From: Antilocapra americana
Lineage: Eukaryota; Chordata; Mammalia; Artiodactyla; Antilocapridae
Direction of reading: 5' to 3'
Assembly: GCA_007570785.1 (NCBI GenBank)
Contig: ML664662.1
Location: 3,172,000-3,235,999, forward strand
Length of the DNA: 64,000 nt
Below are positions 38,656 through 49,595 of the stretch, one piece after another. The position numbers were made by a program, and so were the translations under genes. Position 1 is the stretch's first letter. Each line of letters starts with the position of its first letter. Under the pieces are notes generated by a model, which was not told where the DNA came from, searched no databases, and was given only the letters and a program-made list of their open reading frames with translations.

Positions 38656-39433
38656 TTGCATGCACTTCAAATTCAAGTCACTCAGTGACTTTTTCATTAC
38701 TGTCACTGCAGGGCTGTTAAAATGTCAAAATACCTTCCAAAGATTTGTCTTGAGAAGTAATCCAAAATAAATTCCTTTTGAAAAAAAATAAAAACAAGAT
38801 TCTTTCCCCCACATGTTGACAACAGCACAACTTTTGGATAGGTAGCCAGCACTGTTTTTTAGCTGTGTGAAGGGTCAGAATATCTTAATTTAAAGAAAGA
38901 AAGAAAACTGCTAATGGCCTGGTTGTACTGAAATATGTGAATTTGTGATACATGTATATGCCCATCATTCTGTAATGTACCTGCTAGCCTTAAATATTTG
39001 TCCTGGGCACAGTTGTGGAAAAGACAACCGTAATATGTGTGCTAAGCATTGTGGGTCTGCTCCCTGACATCAGTTTACTCTAAGACCCTGTACTTCCTAA
39101 CCTGACATCAAAGTCCAGAGGTTGGAGAATGTGTTTTCAACATTCGAGTGAAAAACGAGTAGAGAATCAGATGCCCTTCCAGGTTGTAAATCTGTGGAAT
39201 TGTGATTGAGACCCATAATGTAAAAAGGATTTGCCTTTAGCTGGAAGGATTACAAGAGACTACCCAAAGTTATCGGTCAGAAGGAGAAAGGAGGTAGGCG
39301 TGGGTGTGAGATGGGTAGGAGGGCAGAAAGGCATAATTTGAATTTGAATCATACAGTTGCAAAGCTAGATGGGGCTTTTTTGGGCATTTTCAAACGGGTA
39401 TAAAATTTGATCAGAATAAAAATAAACATTGTA

Positions 39434-39510
39434 TTGGGTTGCCCAAAAAGTTCGTTCAAGTTTTTCTGTACCATCTTAGGGAAAAACCCAAATGACCGTT
39501 TTGTCCAAAG
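39434..39510. mobile_element. Mariner MITE (palindromic)
   Basis: Arms ttgggttgcccaaaaagttc... and ...gaccgttttgtccaaag are imperfect inverted repeats about 37 bp long, flanked by TA at 39432-39433 and 39511-39512. This is the short non-autonomous mariner of ruminant genomes. Confidence 0.85.
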
Positions 39511-41479
39511 TAATAGATAGGACTTCTAAAATACTTTCATCAGATTCCTTACTTGTGTAGCTTAGGAACCTGAGTCCTTGAAAAGTGTTTTAAATTACTA
39601 GGAGATGATAGAGTTAGATACTATGAGCCCAGTCCTCTTGACTTTGCCCAGTATCCACCATATGCTACTAGCTCACTGTTTTCATCACCTCCCTCTGGGT
39701 CTCCCGTATTCCTTCTTACCTCATCACCCTTCTGCCCTGATGAAGATTTCATTTGCTCTCTCTGGAGCCCAGTTCTCAGTCCAGGATTTCATTTGGCCTG
39801 TGAGATGGTGACAAAAGGACAGTGAAGGGGACCAGTTGGCAGGAGAAGAGGCTGGAACTAGGGAAGCACAGAAGCATTGCAGTCCAGAAGGGGAACTTAG
39901 AGGAAGTCAGGTAGTGGGGGAGTTAGGGAAAGGGGGTGGGGAAAAGAGGACAAAGAGAAAGAGGTAAGGCCACCAATTAAGATCTAACACTGTGGAAGTC
40001 CTTTGTGGACTATACAAAGTACTTCTTTGAGATTTAAAACACTAAATACATTTTGGAGTTTCTTGTGGGTGGTATTTCTTATTACATTTGAAAAAAAGGC
40101 AGAAAGAGAGAGGGAGGGAGAAATATATATCATTTCTAGTAGTCATAGAAGCCAGTAGGTTCCAAGTCTTGGAGTAGTAGGTATCTATGGATTTTTTCAG
40201 AATTTATCGTAAGGACTTTTGATTATAGAAGAAAGATCCACAGCTTGGCAGTACTAAGCAAACATACCCCCAAAGGCTTCTTATTTACCTGTGATCTTGA
40301 AATCTCTTAACTTCGTGGCTTACCAGGAACTATCACCAAAGAAAGAACTAAAACATTTAAAATCGGTTCAAAAATTCTTTTATACTTAGAAGAAAATACT
40401 GGAGATAGTCTGCTGTTTTGTACTTCACTTCAGGGTCAGATTTTTCTCACCTTAAAATGTTAGCACATACAGACTGGATGTGTAAACCCCAGAGGAAGGA
40501 AACTTCATTCCAGAAAGGGCTAGAGTCCTGGTGTAAGCTCCTGCAAGTCTGTATCCATGTGGTCAAACTTAATCAGCTCTAGACTAAGCCTGGGACAACA
40601 CTTCTCCCCAGGAAGTCCAGGAAATACTGCCTGAGTCTCAAACTTAGCACCCATTTGCAGCTGTCTGCAAAGCATTATATGATGAAAATATTAGCCAAAG
40701 GTGATGTCAGAGCACATAAGTTTTAAAAAAAGGAAAACAGTATATGCACGAGACCTGGACAGGAAGGACTGTTGGTTTTCATGGTTGAGAAGCAGCCAGA
40801 AACACAAGTCAAATAGGGAGTTTCCTGCATGGCCACATGATGGCGCACAAACCTCACTCACTGGCAGCTCAGGAGCTGGGGGGACGTAAGGAGACTGGCA
40901 GCCGCAGGGAGGGGACACCTGTTCAGGGTGTGGAGAGCCTGACAGACTTGAGGGAGCTCGTTTCTGGTCCCCATTGATGTGTAGTGGGCAGTGTGGGAAC
41001 TTTCCAGGAGCTAGTCTTGTCCTGCTAATTTTATGACTCTCAGCGAGCACCTACTAAAGGCCCAGGGAGAGGTTCTAAAATATGTTGCCCTAAGCTGTAC
41101 TCTGGGAAACTACGAAACCGAAATCAAAACACCCTGGAACTTTGCCATTGGAGAAGGGTGTCATCTCTTACTTAAAGGGGGCTTAACTGCAGACATCTGA
41201 AAAGGGAGGTGACTTTCCAATGGGGAGTCACTGTTCTGTGATTTTAAGCCCAAATTATATCCTGTGGCAAAACCCTGGAAATTGTTGCTGTTTTCACACT
41301 CATTAAGCTGGGTTACATTTTTTTTACAGTGACTATGATACAAACTTGGAAAAAAAACTAAATTGACCAATTATTAACTCCCTGCCACCAGGTATGGATG
41401 GTTGGGGTTAGAGTTCACAATGGTTAACAGTTGCTCTAAAGAGAATTCTGTCTCTAGTCAAGGGAAATATTCAAAAGAA

Positions 41480-41650
41480 TAAGCATTCATTGAGCATTTA
41501 CTATGTGCTAGTTGCTTACTATGCATTTTTTCCAGTCCTTATAAGAGTCCTATGACATAGGTAGGAGTATTGACTCAGAGAGGTTAAGTAATTTGTCCAG
41601 TATCACACAGCCACCAATGGAGGAGCCCAGACCCATACTCAGATAGATAT
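41480..41650 (+). repeat. MIR relic
   Basis: attgagcatttactatgtgc at the left, then cagagaggttaagtaatttg and tcacacagcca. It lies 180 bp before SRPX exon 3. Confidence 0.88.
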
Positions 41651-41829
41651 GACACCTAGTCCCGTGATCATAACCTTCCTACCAAGAGATACCATATAAG
41701 ACATGGGGCACTATTTGGAGGTCCAACATCTGGAATGCAGCCAGTCAGGGACTTCGAAATTGAAAAAGACACATTTTCTGAAGATGTCATTTTCTATTTC
41801 TCCTTTTCCTTTGTTTCTGCTCCCTGTAG

Positions 41830-42021
41830 ACATCCCGTGGTGCTCCCCCATCAAGGTGAAGTATGGGGATGTGTACTGCAGGGCCCCTCAAGGAGGATAC
41901 TACAAAACAACCCTGGGAACCAGGTGTGACATACGCTGCCAGAAGGGCTATGAGCTGCAGGGCTCTCCCCAGGTGATCTGCCAATCAAACAAACGGTGGT
42001 CGGACAAGGTCATCTGCAAGC
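41830..42021 (+). CDS. SRPX: SRPX exon 3: sushi (CCP) domain 1
   Basis: A 192-nt symmetric exon (phase 1-1) encodes 64 codons starting in DIPWCSPIKVKYGDVYC and ending VICK plus one base. It contains one complete sushi/CCP module: the GY turn in QKGYEL, the conserved W in NKRW, and the closing cysteine of VIC. There are six cysteines (WC, YC, RC, RC, IC, IC), two more than the canonical four, as is usual in the SRPX/SRPX2 family. The acceptor is ccctgtag at 41829 and the donor is gtgagt at 42022. Sushi modules bind other extracellular proteins; in SRPX the partner of this module is not evident from sequence. An open frame continues upstream from 41703, but that part is intronic read-through. 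One domain per exon is typical of sushi proteins. Confidence 0.96.
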
Positions 42022-42121
42022 GTGAGTAGCCTGGCCCCATGTGGGGACCTCAGGGCCAATCAGGGCCAAAGTTCTTTTTTTGTTTGTTTGAAAGATTTTT
42101 TTTTAAATGTGGACCATTTTT

Positions 42122-42258
42122 GTTGTTGCTATTTGGCTGTGTTGCAGTATGTGAGATCTAGTTCCCTGACTAGATCTGGTTCTCAGGGATTGAACCTGGG
42201 CCCCCTGCATCGGGAGCATGGAGTCTTAGCCTCTGGACCATCAGGGAAGTCCCTGATG
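42122..42258 (-). mobile_element. CHR-type SINE, short form (antisense)
   Basis: gatctagttccctgactaga to tggaccatcagggaagtccc, with a 13-bp target duplication gtggaccattttt at 42109-42121 and 42259-42271. It begins 101 bp after exon 3. Confidence 0.95.
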
Positions 42259-42311
42259 GTGGACCATTTTTAAAGTCTTTATTGAATTTGCTACAGTATT
42301 GCTTCTGTTTT

Positions 42312-42433
42312 CTGGTTTTTTTTTTTTTTTGCCCCAAGACATGTGGGATCTTGGCTCCCCACTCAGGGACTCAACTTGCACCCCCCTGCATTGGAAGGTG
42401 AAGTCTTAACCCCTGGACCACCAGGGAAGTCCT
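42312..42433 (-). mobile_element. CHR-type SINE, short form (antisense)
   Basis: T-run, ggatcttggctccccactca, then cctggaccaccagggaagtc. Confidence 0.9.
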
Positions 42434-42823
42434 CGGGCCTAAGTTCTTTTGCTCTGAGATCAAGAATTTTTACTGAATGTTTTGTGGGCTGTGATGAGAA
42501 AAACTCCTTTGTGAGCAGAAGCCAAGGTGTTCCTAAGATATGGCAGAAGTAAGACACATTTCAGACAGAGGGGTGTGATTGGCTGTTTGGAAAGGGGAAG
42601 AGAACAGAGGTTTGTTTTGCACTATATTATGTCTGTTTAATAAGTTCCAGACCCTGAAAAGGTGCTGGGGATTGAGAAACAAGACAGATTCTACCATCAA
42701 GGGTCATCTGCCATCAGGGATCTCAGAGAACAGAATCAGAGACAGTGGGCAGAGGAGTAGACCATGGTATATGTGCAAGAATGGTGCTCTGGCCACCCCA
42801 AGCTCCTCCTTTATGGGAGGCGG

Positions 42824-43384
42824 ATAGTGACTGCAGCCATGAAATTAAAAGACGCTTGCTCCTTGGAGGAAAAGCTATGACCAACCTAGACAACATATTA
42901 AAAAGCAGAGACATTACTTTGCCGACAAAGGTCTGTCTAGTCAAAGCTATGGTTTTTCCAATAGTCATGCATGGATGTGAGAGTTGGAATATAAAAAAAG
43001 CTGAGCACCAAAGAACTGATGCTTTTGAACCGTGGTGTTGGAGAAGACTCTTGAGAGTCCCTTGGACTGCAAGGAGATCCAGCCAGTCAATCCTAAAGAA
43101 AATCAATTGTGAATACTCATTTGAAGGACTGATGCTGAAGCTCCAATACTTTGGCCACCTGATGCTAAGAGCCAACTCATTAAAAACAACTTTGATGCTG
43201 GGAAAGATTGAAGGCTGGAGGAGAAGGGGAAGACAGAGGATGAGATAGTTGGATGGCATCACCGACTTGATGGATATGGGTTTGAGCAAGCTCTGGGAGT
43301 TGGTTCAAGATAGGGAATCCTGGCATACTGCAGTCCATGGGGTCACAAAGAGTTGGACACAAACTGAGCGACTGAACAACAACA
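42824..43384 (+). mobile_element. BovB LINE 3' end (sense)
   Basis: The frame 42745-43248 shows BovB C-terminal peptides: LLGGKAMTNLDNILKSRDIT, MHGCESW, WCWRRLLRVPWTARRS and RRRGRQRMR, then a stop. It ends gagcgactgaacaacaac. The 167-codon frame is only a piece of a retrotransposon ORF. It sits inside SRPX intron 3. Confidence 0.95.
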
Positions 43385-43544
43385 AATCAGTAAGCAAATG
43401 GAAAAAGAAAACACTACAAAAAAGGGCAAATTTCAAAACCAGGTGCAACATAAAAGAGAAAATGCAAATGGCCAAGAAACCAGGGAAGAAAAGATTTGCC
43501 TCACCAGTGTCAATGAAAATAATCAATAAACAATCTATAATAGA

Positions 43545-43965
43545 ATAGAAGAGAGTTTTATCTGAGCCAAACTGAGGACTCTGTGGTGACCCAAGGATGA
43601 AAGAGCAGATAAAACCAAGGAGGGCCTTGGAACGCAGGAACGGAAAAACCAGACCCTAATTGTCCTTCCCTCCCCCATGTTATAATGATTACGGATTTCA
43701 GGTCCTCCTGAGCAGTAGAACCTGTCTCCCCCGCTACCCTATAGGGAGAAGGTATTTGCCTTACTCTTCCATCTACCCAGTATACATGCCTTATCCAATC
43801 AGCAAATGACCCACAAGACCCCTCTCCCGCTCCTTGTTCCCTGGGTATAAAAGTGTACTAAGTTCCCCTGTTCAACGTCGGTTCTCTCTTGAGCTGGCCC
43901 GCTGTTCTAACAGCATCTCCCACTCTAACAAACTTTATTTCCCTCTCAAAAACAAACAAAAAAAT
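43545..43965 (+). mobile_element. Retroviral LTR-like piece with TATA and CCAAT
   Basis: A stretch resembling an endogenous retrovirus LTR: ccaatcagcaaatgaccc near 43795, gggtataaaagtgtac at 43842-43857, then a short leader-like region. No retroviral coding sequence flanks it, so it would be a solo LTR relic. Subfamily and limits are uncertain. Confidence 0.5.
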
Positions 43966-44224
43966 GGTGCTCCGCCCTGGACTACTGCTAATAGAGAAAA
44001 GTGCTCCTCCAAGAGGTAGAGCTTAGGGAGGCAGGGAAGAATTACCCCCTGAATGATGCTCATTCCCTGAAAGGCACGAGGCCTCAGGGAAGAAGACTGT
44101 AAGCACATTTCAGGGGCTGACTTTGAGCTTCCTGAGAAGTTCCCTCTCACTTGGGAAACTGCACATTGCACAGCATGGTTGAAGCACATTTCAGGTGCCA
44201 TGGCTTTTCCAGACTGCTGTCATG

Positions 44225-44345
44225 AATGGAGCACTTGTTGTGTACCAAGTGTTTCACATACATGCAGTTTTTGCAACAACACTGTTGATATGGGTGCGTT
44301 TAACTGTTGGGGAAACTGGGATTGGGGTCTGCAGCTGTGTGATCC
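44225..44345 (+). repeat. MIR relic
   Basis: tggagcacttgttgtgtacc, ggggaaactggg and cagctgtgtgatcc follow the MIR order. Confidence 0.75.
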
Positions 44346-44779
44346 AGTCTAGGTAGACAACTATACCATTTGAGTGACTATCCTGGACAGTATGTGCTTC
44401 TCCCAGGTGTCCTGGATGCCCTGCTACCAGTTGCTCTTCATGACTTGTACTGTCGATTGACCTTCCTCCGAGAAAGAAGAGGCTCTGCTCTTTCAGAGCA
44501 CTGTTTTCTCCATCCTAACAGGGAGAGCATCCCCCATGGGCAGCCTCTAGCTACCCAGTACTACTGACTGGTGAAGGATTCTGAAAGCCCAGCTACCGTG
44601 CCTGGAGGCAGGGCAGACTCAAGTGTCAATCATGCTCCAGGGCTCCCCTGCGAGATCAGGCTGAGGCTCACCTGGCCTGAGATACCACCTTGCCCCCTTC
44701 CTCCTCTCCCTGTCCTGCCTCCCCTACCCTTCACTGTTCTCCCCTGGAAGCACGTTCTTACTTTAAATCGGAGTTTGGA

Positions 44780-45175
44780 GCAGAGAAAGGTTTATTGCGG
44801 GACAAAGCAAGGAGAATCAGTGGCTCCAGCCCAAACTCACCCCGCCTCCGAAAGGTTTTAGCACAGCTTGTTTAGAGGCCAGGTGTGTGTGTGGAGGGGG
44901 TATGGGTCTCAGGTTACATGATAAGTTTACACACAGTTCTTTGATTGGCTGATGGTGAGGTAACAGGGCAATTAACATTATAGGCCCCAGGGGTCTGGGG
45001 TCATCAAGTAGTTCATTGCGCCCACTTGGTGGTGGTTTTAGCATTTGAAAAACTCAGGGAGTGTGCATCAGATACTATTATCTGAGTCTTCAGAGAGGAG
45101 TTAGCCTGGAGGTCTGGGAAGAGGTCTGCCTCCCCAAAGGCCCCATGGCCTCCTGCTTGGTGACACCATCCATCT
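44780..45175 (-). mobile_element. Bovine ERV LTR-like piece (antisense)
   Basis: Begins agagaaaggtttattgcggg, the reverse of the poly(A)-signal end common in ruminant ERV LTRs (BTLTR1-like), then ttgattggctgatggtgagg. No viral genes. It ends about 120 bp before exon 4. Confidence 0.55.
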
Positions 45176-45296
45176 TTTCTCAAACTTTTATCTGCTTTAT
45201 TTCAGTTAACTTCCCCCTATGCTTTCAGTTTCTGGACTCTAAAACTCCGTGACAAAAAACCAAGACATGCTGAATCTCTGGTTTTCTCTTTTTCAG

Positions 45297-45473
45297 AAAA
45301 GCGATGTCCTACCCTTGGCATGCCAGTGAATGGAGGGTTTAAGTGCATCGACGGTGCCTACTTTAACTCCCAGTGTGAGTACTATTGCTCGCCGGGATAC
45401 ACGCTGAAAGGGGAGCGGACAGTCAGGTGTATGGACAACAAGGCCTGGAGTGGCCAACCAGCTACCTGTGTTG
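45297..45473 (+). CDS. SRPX: SRPX exon 4: sushi (CCP) domain 2
   Basis: A 177-nt symmetric exon (phase 1-1) encodes 59 codons. It begins with the end of a Q codon, then KRCPTLGMPVNGGFKC, and ends in PATCV plus one base. It carries one sushi module with PGYTLKG at the turn, the conserved W in KAWSG, and six cysteines (RC, KC, QC, YC, RC, TC). The acceptor is tttttcag at 45296 after a long pyrimidine tract; the donor is gtaaga at 45474. It sits 3.3 kb after sushi 1 and 13.6 kb before the HYR exons. The reading frame runs on to 45541 as intronic read-through, which would be used only if the intron were retained. Fold and cysteine pattern are seen directly; the role as a protein-binding module is from the family. 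Confidence 0.96.
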
Positions 45474-45547
45474 GTAAGAAAATATCACCAGTCCTCAGAA
45501 GGCACCTACTTTGGGAGAAGCAGGGGGTGTCCATACAGTGAGTTTAA

Positions 45548-45728
45548 AATTTCTATTTATGTATCTATTTCCATCCAGTCTTAGTTGCAGCATGCAGGAT
45601 CCCTAAATTGCTGCATGCAAACTCTTAGTTACAGCACGTGGGATCTCGTTCCCCGACCATGGATGGAACCTGGGCCTCCTGTATTGGGAGCACAGAGTCT
45701 TAGCCACTGGACCACCAGGGAAGTCCCC
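45548..45728 (-). mobile_element. CHR-type SINE (antisense)
   Basis: cagtcttagttgcagcatgc to ctggaccaccagggaagtcc, with an internal duplicated segment. It begins 75 bp after exon 4. Confidence 0.92.
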
Positions 45729-46215
45729 ATAAAGTAGATTTTAAAGGAAGCACCTATGTTCCATGTGGAAAGCCTAAGAGCCCAGTTTTGCTTTCCGTGG
45801 CTCTCTTCATCTCTAATTTCTCTGGCTCAGCACAGACCTAGCCTCAGTCTCTTTGCTTGAGTTGACTTCACAGCTCATGGCTTTCCCGTGACTTACCTCT
45901 CTCTTGGATTGCGATCGAGGCAGCTGGAGGCTGGCAGAGAGAGATGCAGGCCAATCCTGCTATTTTAGTTCTGGGACGTGCCCTGTAGCATTGAGCAGAG
46001 TTGTTGACATTTGGTTGGACAGTCCTGTGGGGAGCAGCTCTGCGTCTTTCAGCCCACGGACATAGTTCCTTTGTTAGCAACTCTGGGAGTCAGAAAGTGC
46101 TCAGTGTGCTAAACTGGCAGGGATTTGGCTGTCTTACCTGACTCTGGATTTGTTGGCAGTAGTTCTTAGTTGTGGTTTGGGGGAGGCTTGGCCACAGCCT
46201 CAATGGAACACTGGG

Positions 46216-46509
46216 TTTTTTTTCTTTTTAATTAATTATTTTTGGCTGCACTGGGTCTTCCTTGCCTCTCTCGAGCTTTGCTCTAGTTGTAAGCGGGGCT
46301 ACTCTAGGTTAACAGTGTGTGGGCTTCTCTTGTTGCAGAGCACAGGCTCTAGGGCACACATACTTTGGTAGTTGTAGTATGTGGGCTCAGTTGTGGCACA
46401 CGGGCTTAGTTACTCTGGGGCATGTGGAGTCTTCCTGGATCAGGGCTCGAACCCGTGTCCACTGCATTGACAGACGGATTCCTACCCACTAAGCCACCAG
46501 AGAAGTCCT
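46216..46509 (-). mobile_element. CHR-type SINE, long form (antisense)
   Basis: atttttggctgcactgggtc to cactaagccaccagagaagt. Confidence 0.92.
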
Positions 46510-46649
46510 CTTTGGAACTCTTTTCCCATGCAAATTCAGGGCCCCACCCCAGACCTTCTGAATTACAAACTCTGGGCATAGGCCCAGCACTTGGCACTTA
46601 AAGGAGCCTTCCAGGGCGTTCAGAAGAGCTTAAAGAGAGAGCCACTGAT

Positions 46650-46765
46650 CTAAGACAGTGCTTCTCCAACTTGAAGATCACCTTGGGTAAAAATGTAGCT
46701 TCTGCTTTAGGAGATCTGGGGCAGATTCTGGGGTTCTGCTAGACCCTGCTCTAGAGAAGGTTTCT
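46650..46765. mobile_element. MER20-like hAT relic
   Basis: cagtgcttctccaacttgaa and agatctggggcagattctgg resemble the left half of MER20. Confidence 0.55.
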
Positions 46766-46985
46766 AAATCTTGGAGCAATGGACATCTGGTGTCCAATAA
46801 TTATTTGTCATGGGGCCCTGTCCTTTGCACTCTAGAATGCTTAGAGCCTTGGCTTTTACCCACTAAATGCCAGTGACATCTTTCCCCAGCTCCCACGTGT
46901 GACAACCAAAAATGTCTTCAGACATTGCCCAGTGTCCCCTGGAGGGAGGAGAAAAATCACCACCCCTCCTTTGAGAATCACCCAT
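46765..46985. mobile_element. hAT-type MER element relic
   Basis: acaaccaaaaatgtcttcag, cattgcccagtgtcccctgg and cactaaatgccagtgaca are hallmarks of a widespread non-autonomous MER DNA transposon whose exact name I do not recall. Confidence 0.65.
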
Positions 46986-46989
46986 CTCT

Positions 46990-47400
46990 AAGCAGTGGAT
47001 ACCCACCCTGGCTATTTACTAGAATCACCTGAGTATCTTTTAGAACCTAGCCATGCCTTGATCCTGGGGCTTCCCCAGTAGCTCAGTGATAAAGAATCCA
47101 CCTGCAATGAAGGAGACTTAGGTTCAGTTCCTGGGTTGGGAAGATCCCCTGGAGAAGTACATGGCAACCCACTCCAGTATTCTTGCCTGGGAAATCCCGT
47201 GGACAGAGGAGCCTGGCGGATCGCAGTCCATGGGGTTGCAAAAGTGTCGGACGTGACTTAGTGACTGAACAACAACACATCGTGGTTTTACCCTAGAGAT
47301 TCTGACTCAGTTAGCCTGATGTGGGATAGCTGGAGGACGCAAGTGGCATTATCAAAACTTCCCAGGTGGTTTTCATGCACAGCCAGACTCAGGGCCATCA
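46990..47400. mobile_element. MER20-like element split by a Bov-tA
   Basis: Left part: ttactagaatcacctgagta. Right part: ctagagattctgactcagtt, then acttcccaggtggttttcatg. The Bov-tA at 47066-47277 lies in the middle. Confidence 0.7.
47066..47277 (+). mobile_element. Bov-tA SINE (sense)
   Basis: ggcttccccagtagctcagt head, ggttcagttcctgg B-box-like part, body ending gtgacttagtgactgaac. Confidence 0.95.
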
Positions 47401-47404
47401 TCTG

Positions 47405-47570
47405 AGAGCAGTGGATCTCAGAGAGTGTGGGCTCCTGACCAGAAGTATTAGAAATGCACATTTCCAGGCCTGTAGGATAGTTGATGCTGGGGTGGAGCTT
47501 AGCAATCTGCATTTTCACAGGCCCTCCAGGACATTCTGATGCTCTAAAGGTTGAGAACCTGCCTTGGAAG
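47405..47570. mobile_element. MER20-like relic
   Basis: gagcagtggatctcag, gcacatttccaggcctg and the closing ggttgagaacctgc match MER20 ends. Confidence 0.65.
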
Positions 47571-47601
47571 ATCAAATTTGGGAAGAACTTTCGTACCTTT
47601 T

Positions 47602-47729
47602 GGAGAAGGAAATGGCAACCCACTCCAGTATTCTTGCCTGGAGAATCCCATGGACAGTGGAGTCTGGCCGGCTACAGCCTATAGGGTCGCAAAGAGTCAG
47701 ACATAACTGAGCAACTAACACTACACTTA
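47602..47729 (+). mobile_element. 5'-truncated Bov-tA (sense)
   Basis: Only the Bov-A body (ggagaaggaaatggcaaccc to gagcaactaacactacact), with 9-bp target duplication gtacctttt at 47593-47601 and 47730-47738. Confidence 0.94.
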
Positions 47730-47747
47730 GTACCTTTTAATGCAAAA

Positions 47748-48005
47748 TAGTGCCCAGCAGTTTGAGCACCAGCAGGAAACTTGTTAGAAATATAGACTCT
47801 TAGGACCTACTCCCAGACTCGAGAGATCAAAATCTGCGTTGTAAGAAGATCCCCAGGGGATTCCTATGTCCTTTTAAAGTTGAGGCAGACTGCTCTGGCA
47901 CAGTGGTTTTTAACTCTGGCTGCAGTTCAAATCTGAGTATCTGGGGCCCCGGCATTTTTCCAAAACTAATCCAGGTAATTGAAAACTACTGTCCCAGGAG
48001 ACTGT
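47748..48005. mobile_element. MER20-like relics (two partial copies)
   Basis: cagtttgagcaccagcagga with gatccccaggggattcctat, then cagtggtttttaactctggc. Decayed copies of the same type. Confidence 0.55.
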
Positions 48006-48739
48006 TGCCTCATAATGTGTTAGAGCTGCCAGGACCCAGCCTAACAGAACATTCTAGTCCAATCCCCCTTCTGTGGATAAGGCCTTGATTTGGTTATGTT
48101 GCATAGAGCCAAGCCTCTGGGCTTTTAGGCTCAAAGTCCCTGAATTCAGAGACAGCTCTGGCACAGAAATGGCAAGGCAGCTGGCCGCAGGAGCCTGGCT
48201 CCTACGCTTCTTGAGTCTGGCCCTTCTGCAGAGAACATTCAGCGCCTGCTCATTCCCCCAAGGACTCCTTGCTAACAGCTCAGTGTCTGGGCAGATAATG
48301 CAGGGATGTGACTGAGACTGGATGCTGCCCTCTGGGGGCAGTTGTACAGCAGCTTCTCTGGCCTTGGTCCTATGGGTGTCTTCATGACAGTACCACTGTC
48401 CACTGTCTCCCTTGGCAGCATCGGTCATCCTTATTCTTCAGTTATAGCCAGGGGACTGACCCAAGATGTGAGCCTTCTACATCTTCTACATCACAGCCCA
48501 GACCTTACCTTCTATCTGTCTTACAAGAGCACCAGGTCCAAGTCATTTCCCAGATAACTGACTCAGATTTATTCCTGGCTTCTCTTTTTCTACGATTTAG
48601 GTGGGAGTTTGAAGTGATCAGTAATTGGGAAGACAGAAACCATTCTAGGTGTTTCCAACAGAGGAGTCGTTAATACAGGGCAGTGGTTATATAGGAAGGG
48701 CTGGAGGAACAAAAGAGGAAAAAGACTGTTACCAGACTT

Positions 48740-48927
48740 TGTGTGTGTGTGTGCACTCAGTCATGTCTGACTCTTTGCGACTCCGTGGACTGTAGCCTGC
48801 CAGGCTCCTCTGTCCATGGGATTTCCCAGGCAAGAATACTGGAGTGGGTAGATTCTCCAGGCAAACTTACTGACCAAGGGAAGCATCTCCTGAATTGTCA
48901 GGCAGATTCTTTAGCACTGTGCCACCT
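48740..48927 (-). mobile_element. Bov-tA SINE (antisense) with (TG)n tail
   Basis: TG run at 48740-48753, then cactcagtcatgtctgactc; the distal half is partly deleted; head tttagcactgtgccacctag. Confidence 0.94.
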
Positions 48928-49297
48928 AGAGATTAGTTAGAGCAGAAATCCATTCCAACCAAGGGCTGGTGGGAGCAAAAGTGGCCTAGTGGTATTACCC
49001 AAAGTCCATAAACTCACCTTGAGGCTGACATGTCTGCAGCTGACACTATGGATGAGAATGAAGTCAGGAGCCCAGGAAACCTTCATGGAAGCCCCTACCA
49101 AAAGCCTAATGGCTTCCCTCTTCCTCCTGCCTTCTGTCCTCATGCGAGTGCCTCCCATTGGCAAAACTAGCCGGCACCCAGCTGGCAGAAGGAGTCCAAG
49201 ACATGTCAATTTGAGAATTTCAGTACAAGCAGTAAAGATTTCAGTGCAGGTGATGATTTAAAAGAAAAATCGAGTGCCAACAGAATCTGTGCCACAG

Positions 49298-49595
49298 AAG
49301 CCTTTTTCTTTTTTTATTAATTATTTTTTTTGGCAGTACTGTGTCTTTGTTGCTGCACGTGGACTTTCTCTAGTTGCTCTGAGTGGAGGGCTACTCTCTA
49401 GTTGTGATGTGTGGGCTTCTCATTGCGGTGGCTTCTCTTGTTGTGGAACACAAGCTCTAGGCACACGGGCACACGTAGCTGTGTCGCACAGGTTTAGTTA
49501 CCCAAAGGCATGTGGAATCTTCCCAGACCAGGATCGAACCCGTCTCCCTTGTACTGGCAGGCGGAGTCCCAACCACTGGACCACCAGGGAAGTCC
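49298..49595 (-). mobile_element. CHR-type SINE, long form (antisense)
   Basis: gtggcttctcttgttgtgga in the middle, head caaccactggaccaccaggg. Confidence 0.93.

Larger units (their letters stand above)
36572..41829 (+). other. SRPX: SRPX intron 2
   Basis: A 5,258-bp intron from the gtgaat donor to the tgtag acceptor. It is mostly unique AT-rich DNA. Itemised contents are MIR relics near 38220 and 41480, an L1 tail fragment at 38552 and a mariner MITE at 39434. I see nothing gene-like in 36660-38210, 38660-39430 or 39515-41475; purine-rich (GA) runs occur at 39890-39965 and 40090-40125. Confidence 0.9.
42022..45296 (+). other. SRPX: SRPX intron 3
   Basis: A 3,275-bp intron between the two sushi exons, almost filled by mobile DNA: two CHR SINEs, a BovB 3' end, an LTR-like piece with TATA and CCAAT boxes, a MIR relic and a second LTR-like piece in reverse orientation. 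Unassigned sequence is mainly 42435-42820, 43965-44220 and 44345-44775. The phrase aagcacatttcagg occurs twice, at about 44102 and 44184. Confidence 0.9.

Noticed and set aside
41703..41829. ATG at 41703 as an alternative SRPX start reading into exon 3
   Set aside because: The frame is open but the sequence is intronic, and a good acceptor at 41829 explains exon 3.
42745..43248. 167-codon + strand ORF as a possible SRPX exon or gene
   Set aside because: Its peptides are BovB retrotransposon C-terminus, and it has no splice continuity with SRPX.
42723..43289. 188-codon minus-strand ORF
   Set aside because: Antisense of the BovB 3' end; the real information is the + strand BovB frame.
43545..45175. 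A complete endogenous retrovirus between the two LTR-like pieces
   Set aside because: The pieces are in opposite orientation and only about 0.8 kb of non-viral DNA separates them; no gag, pol or env-like frames.
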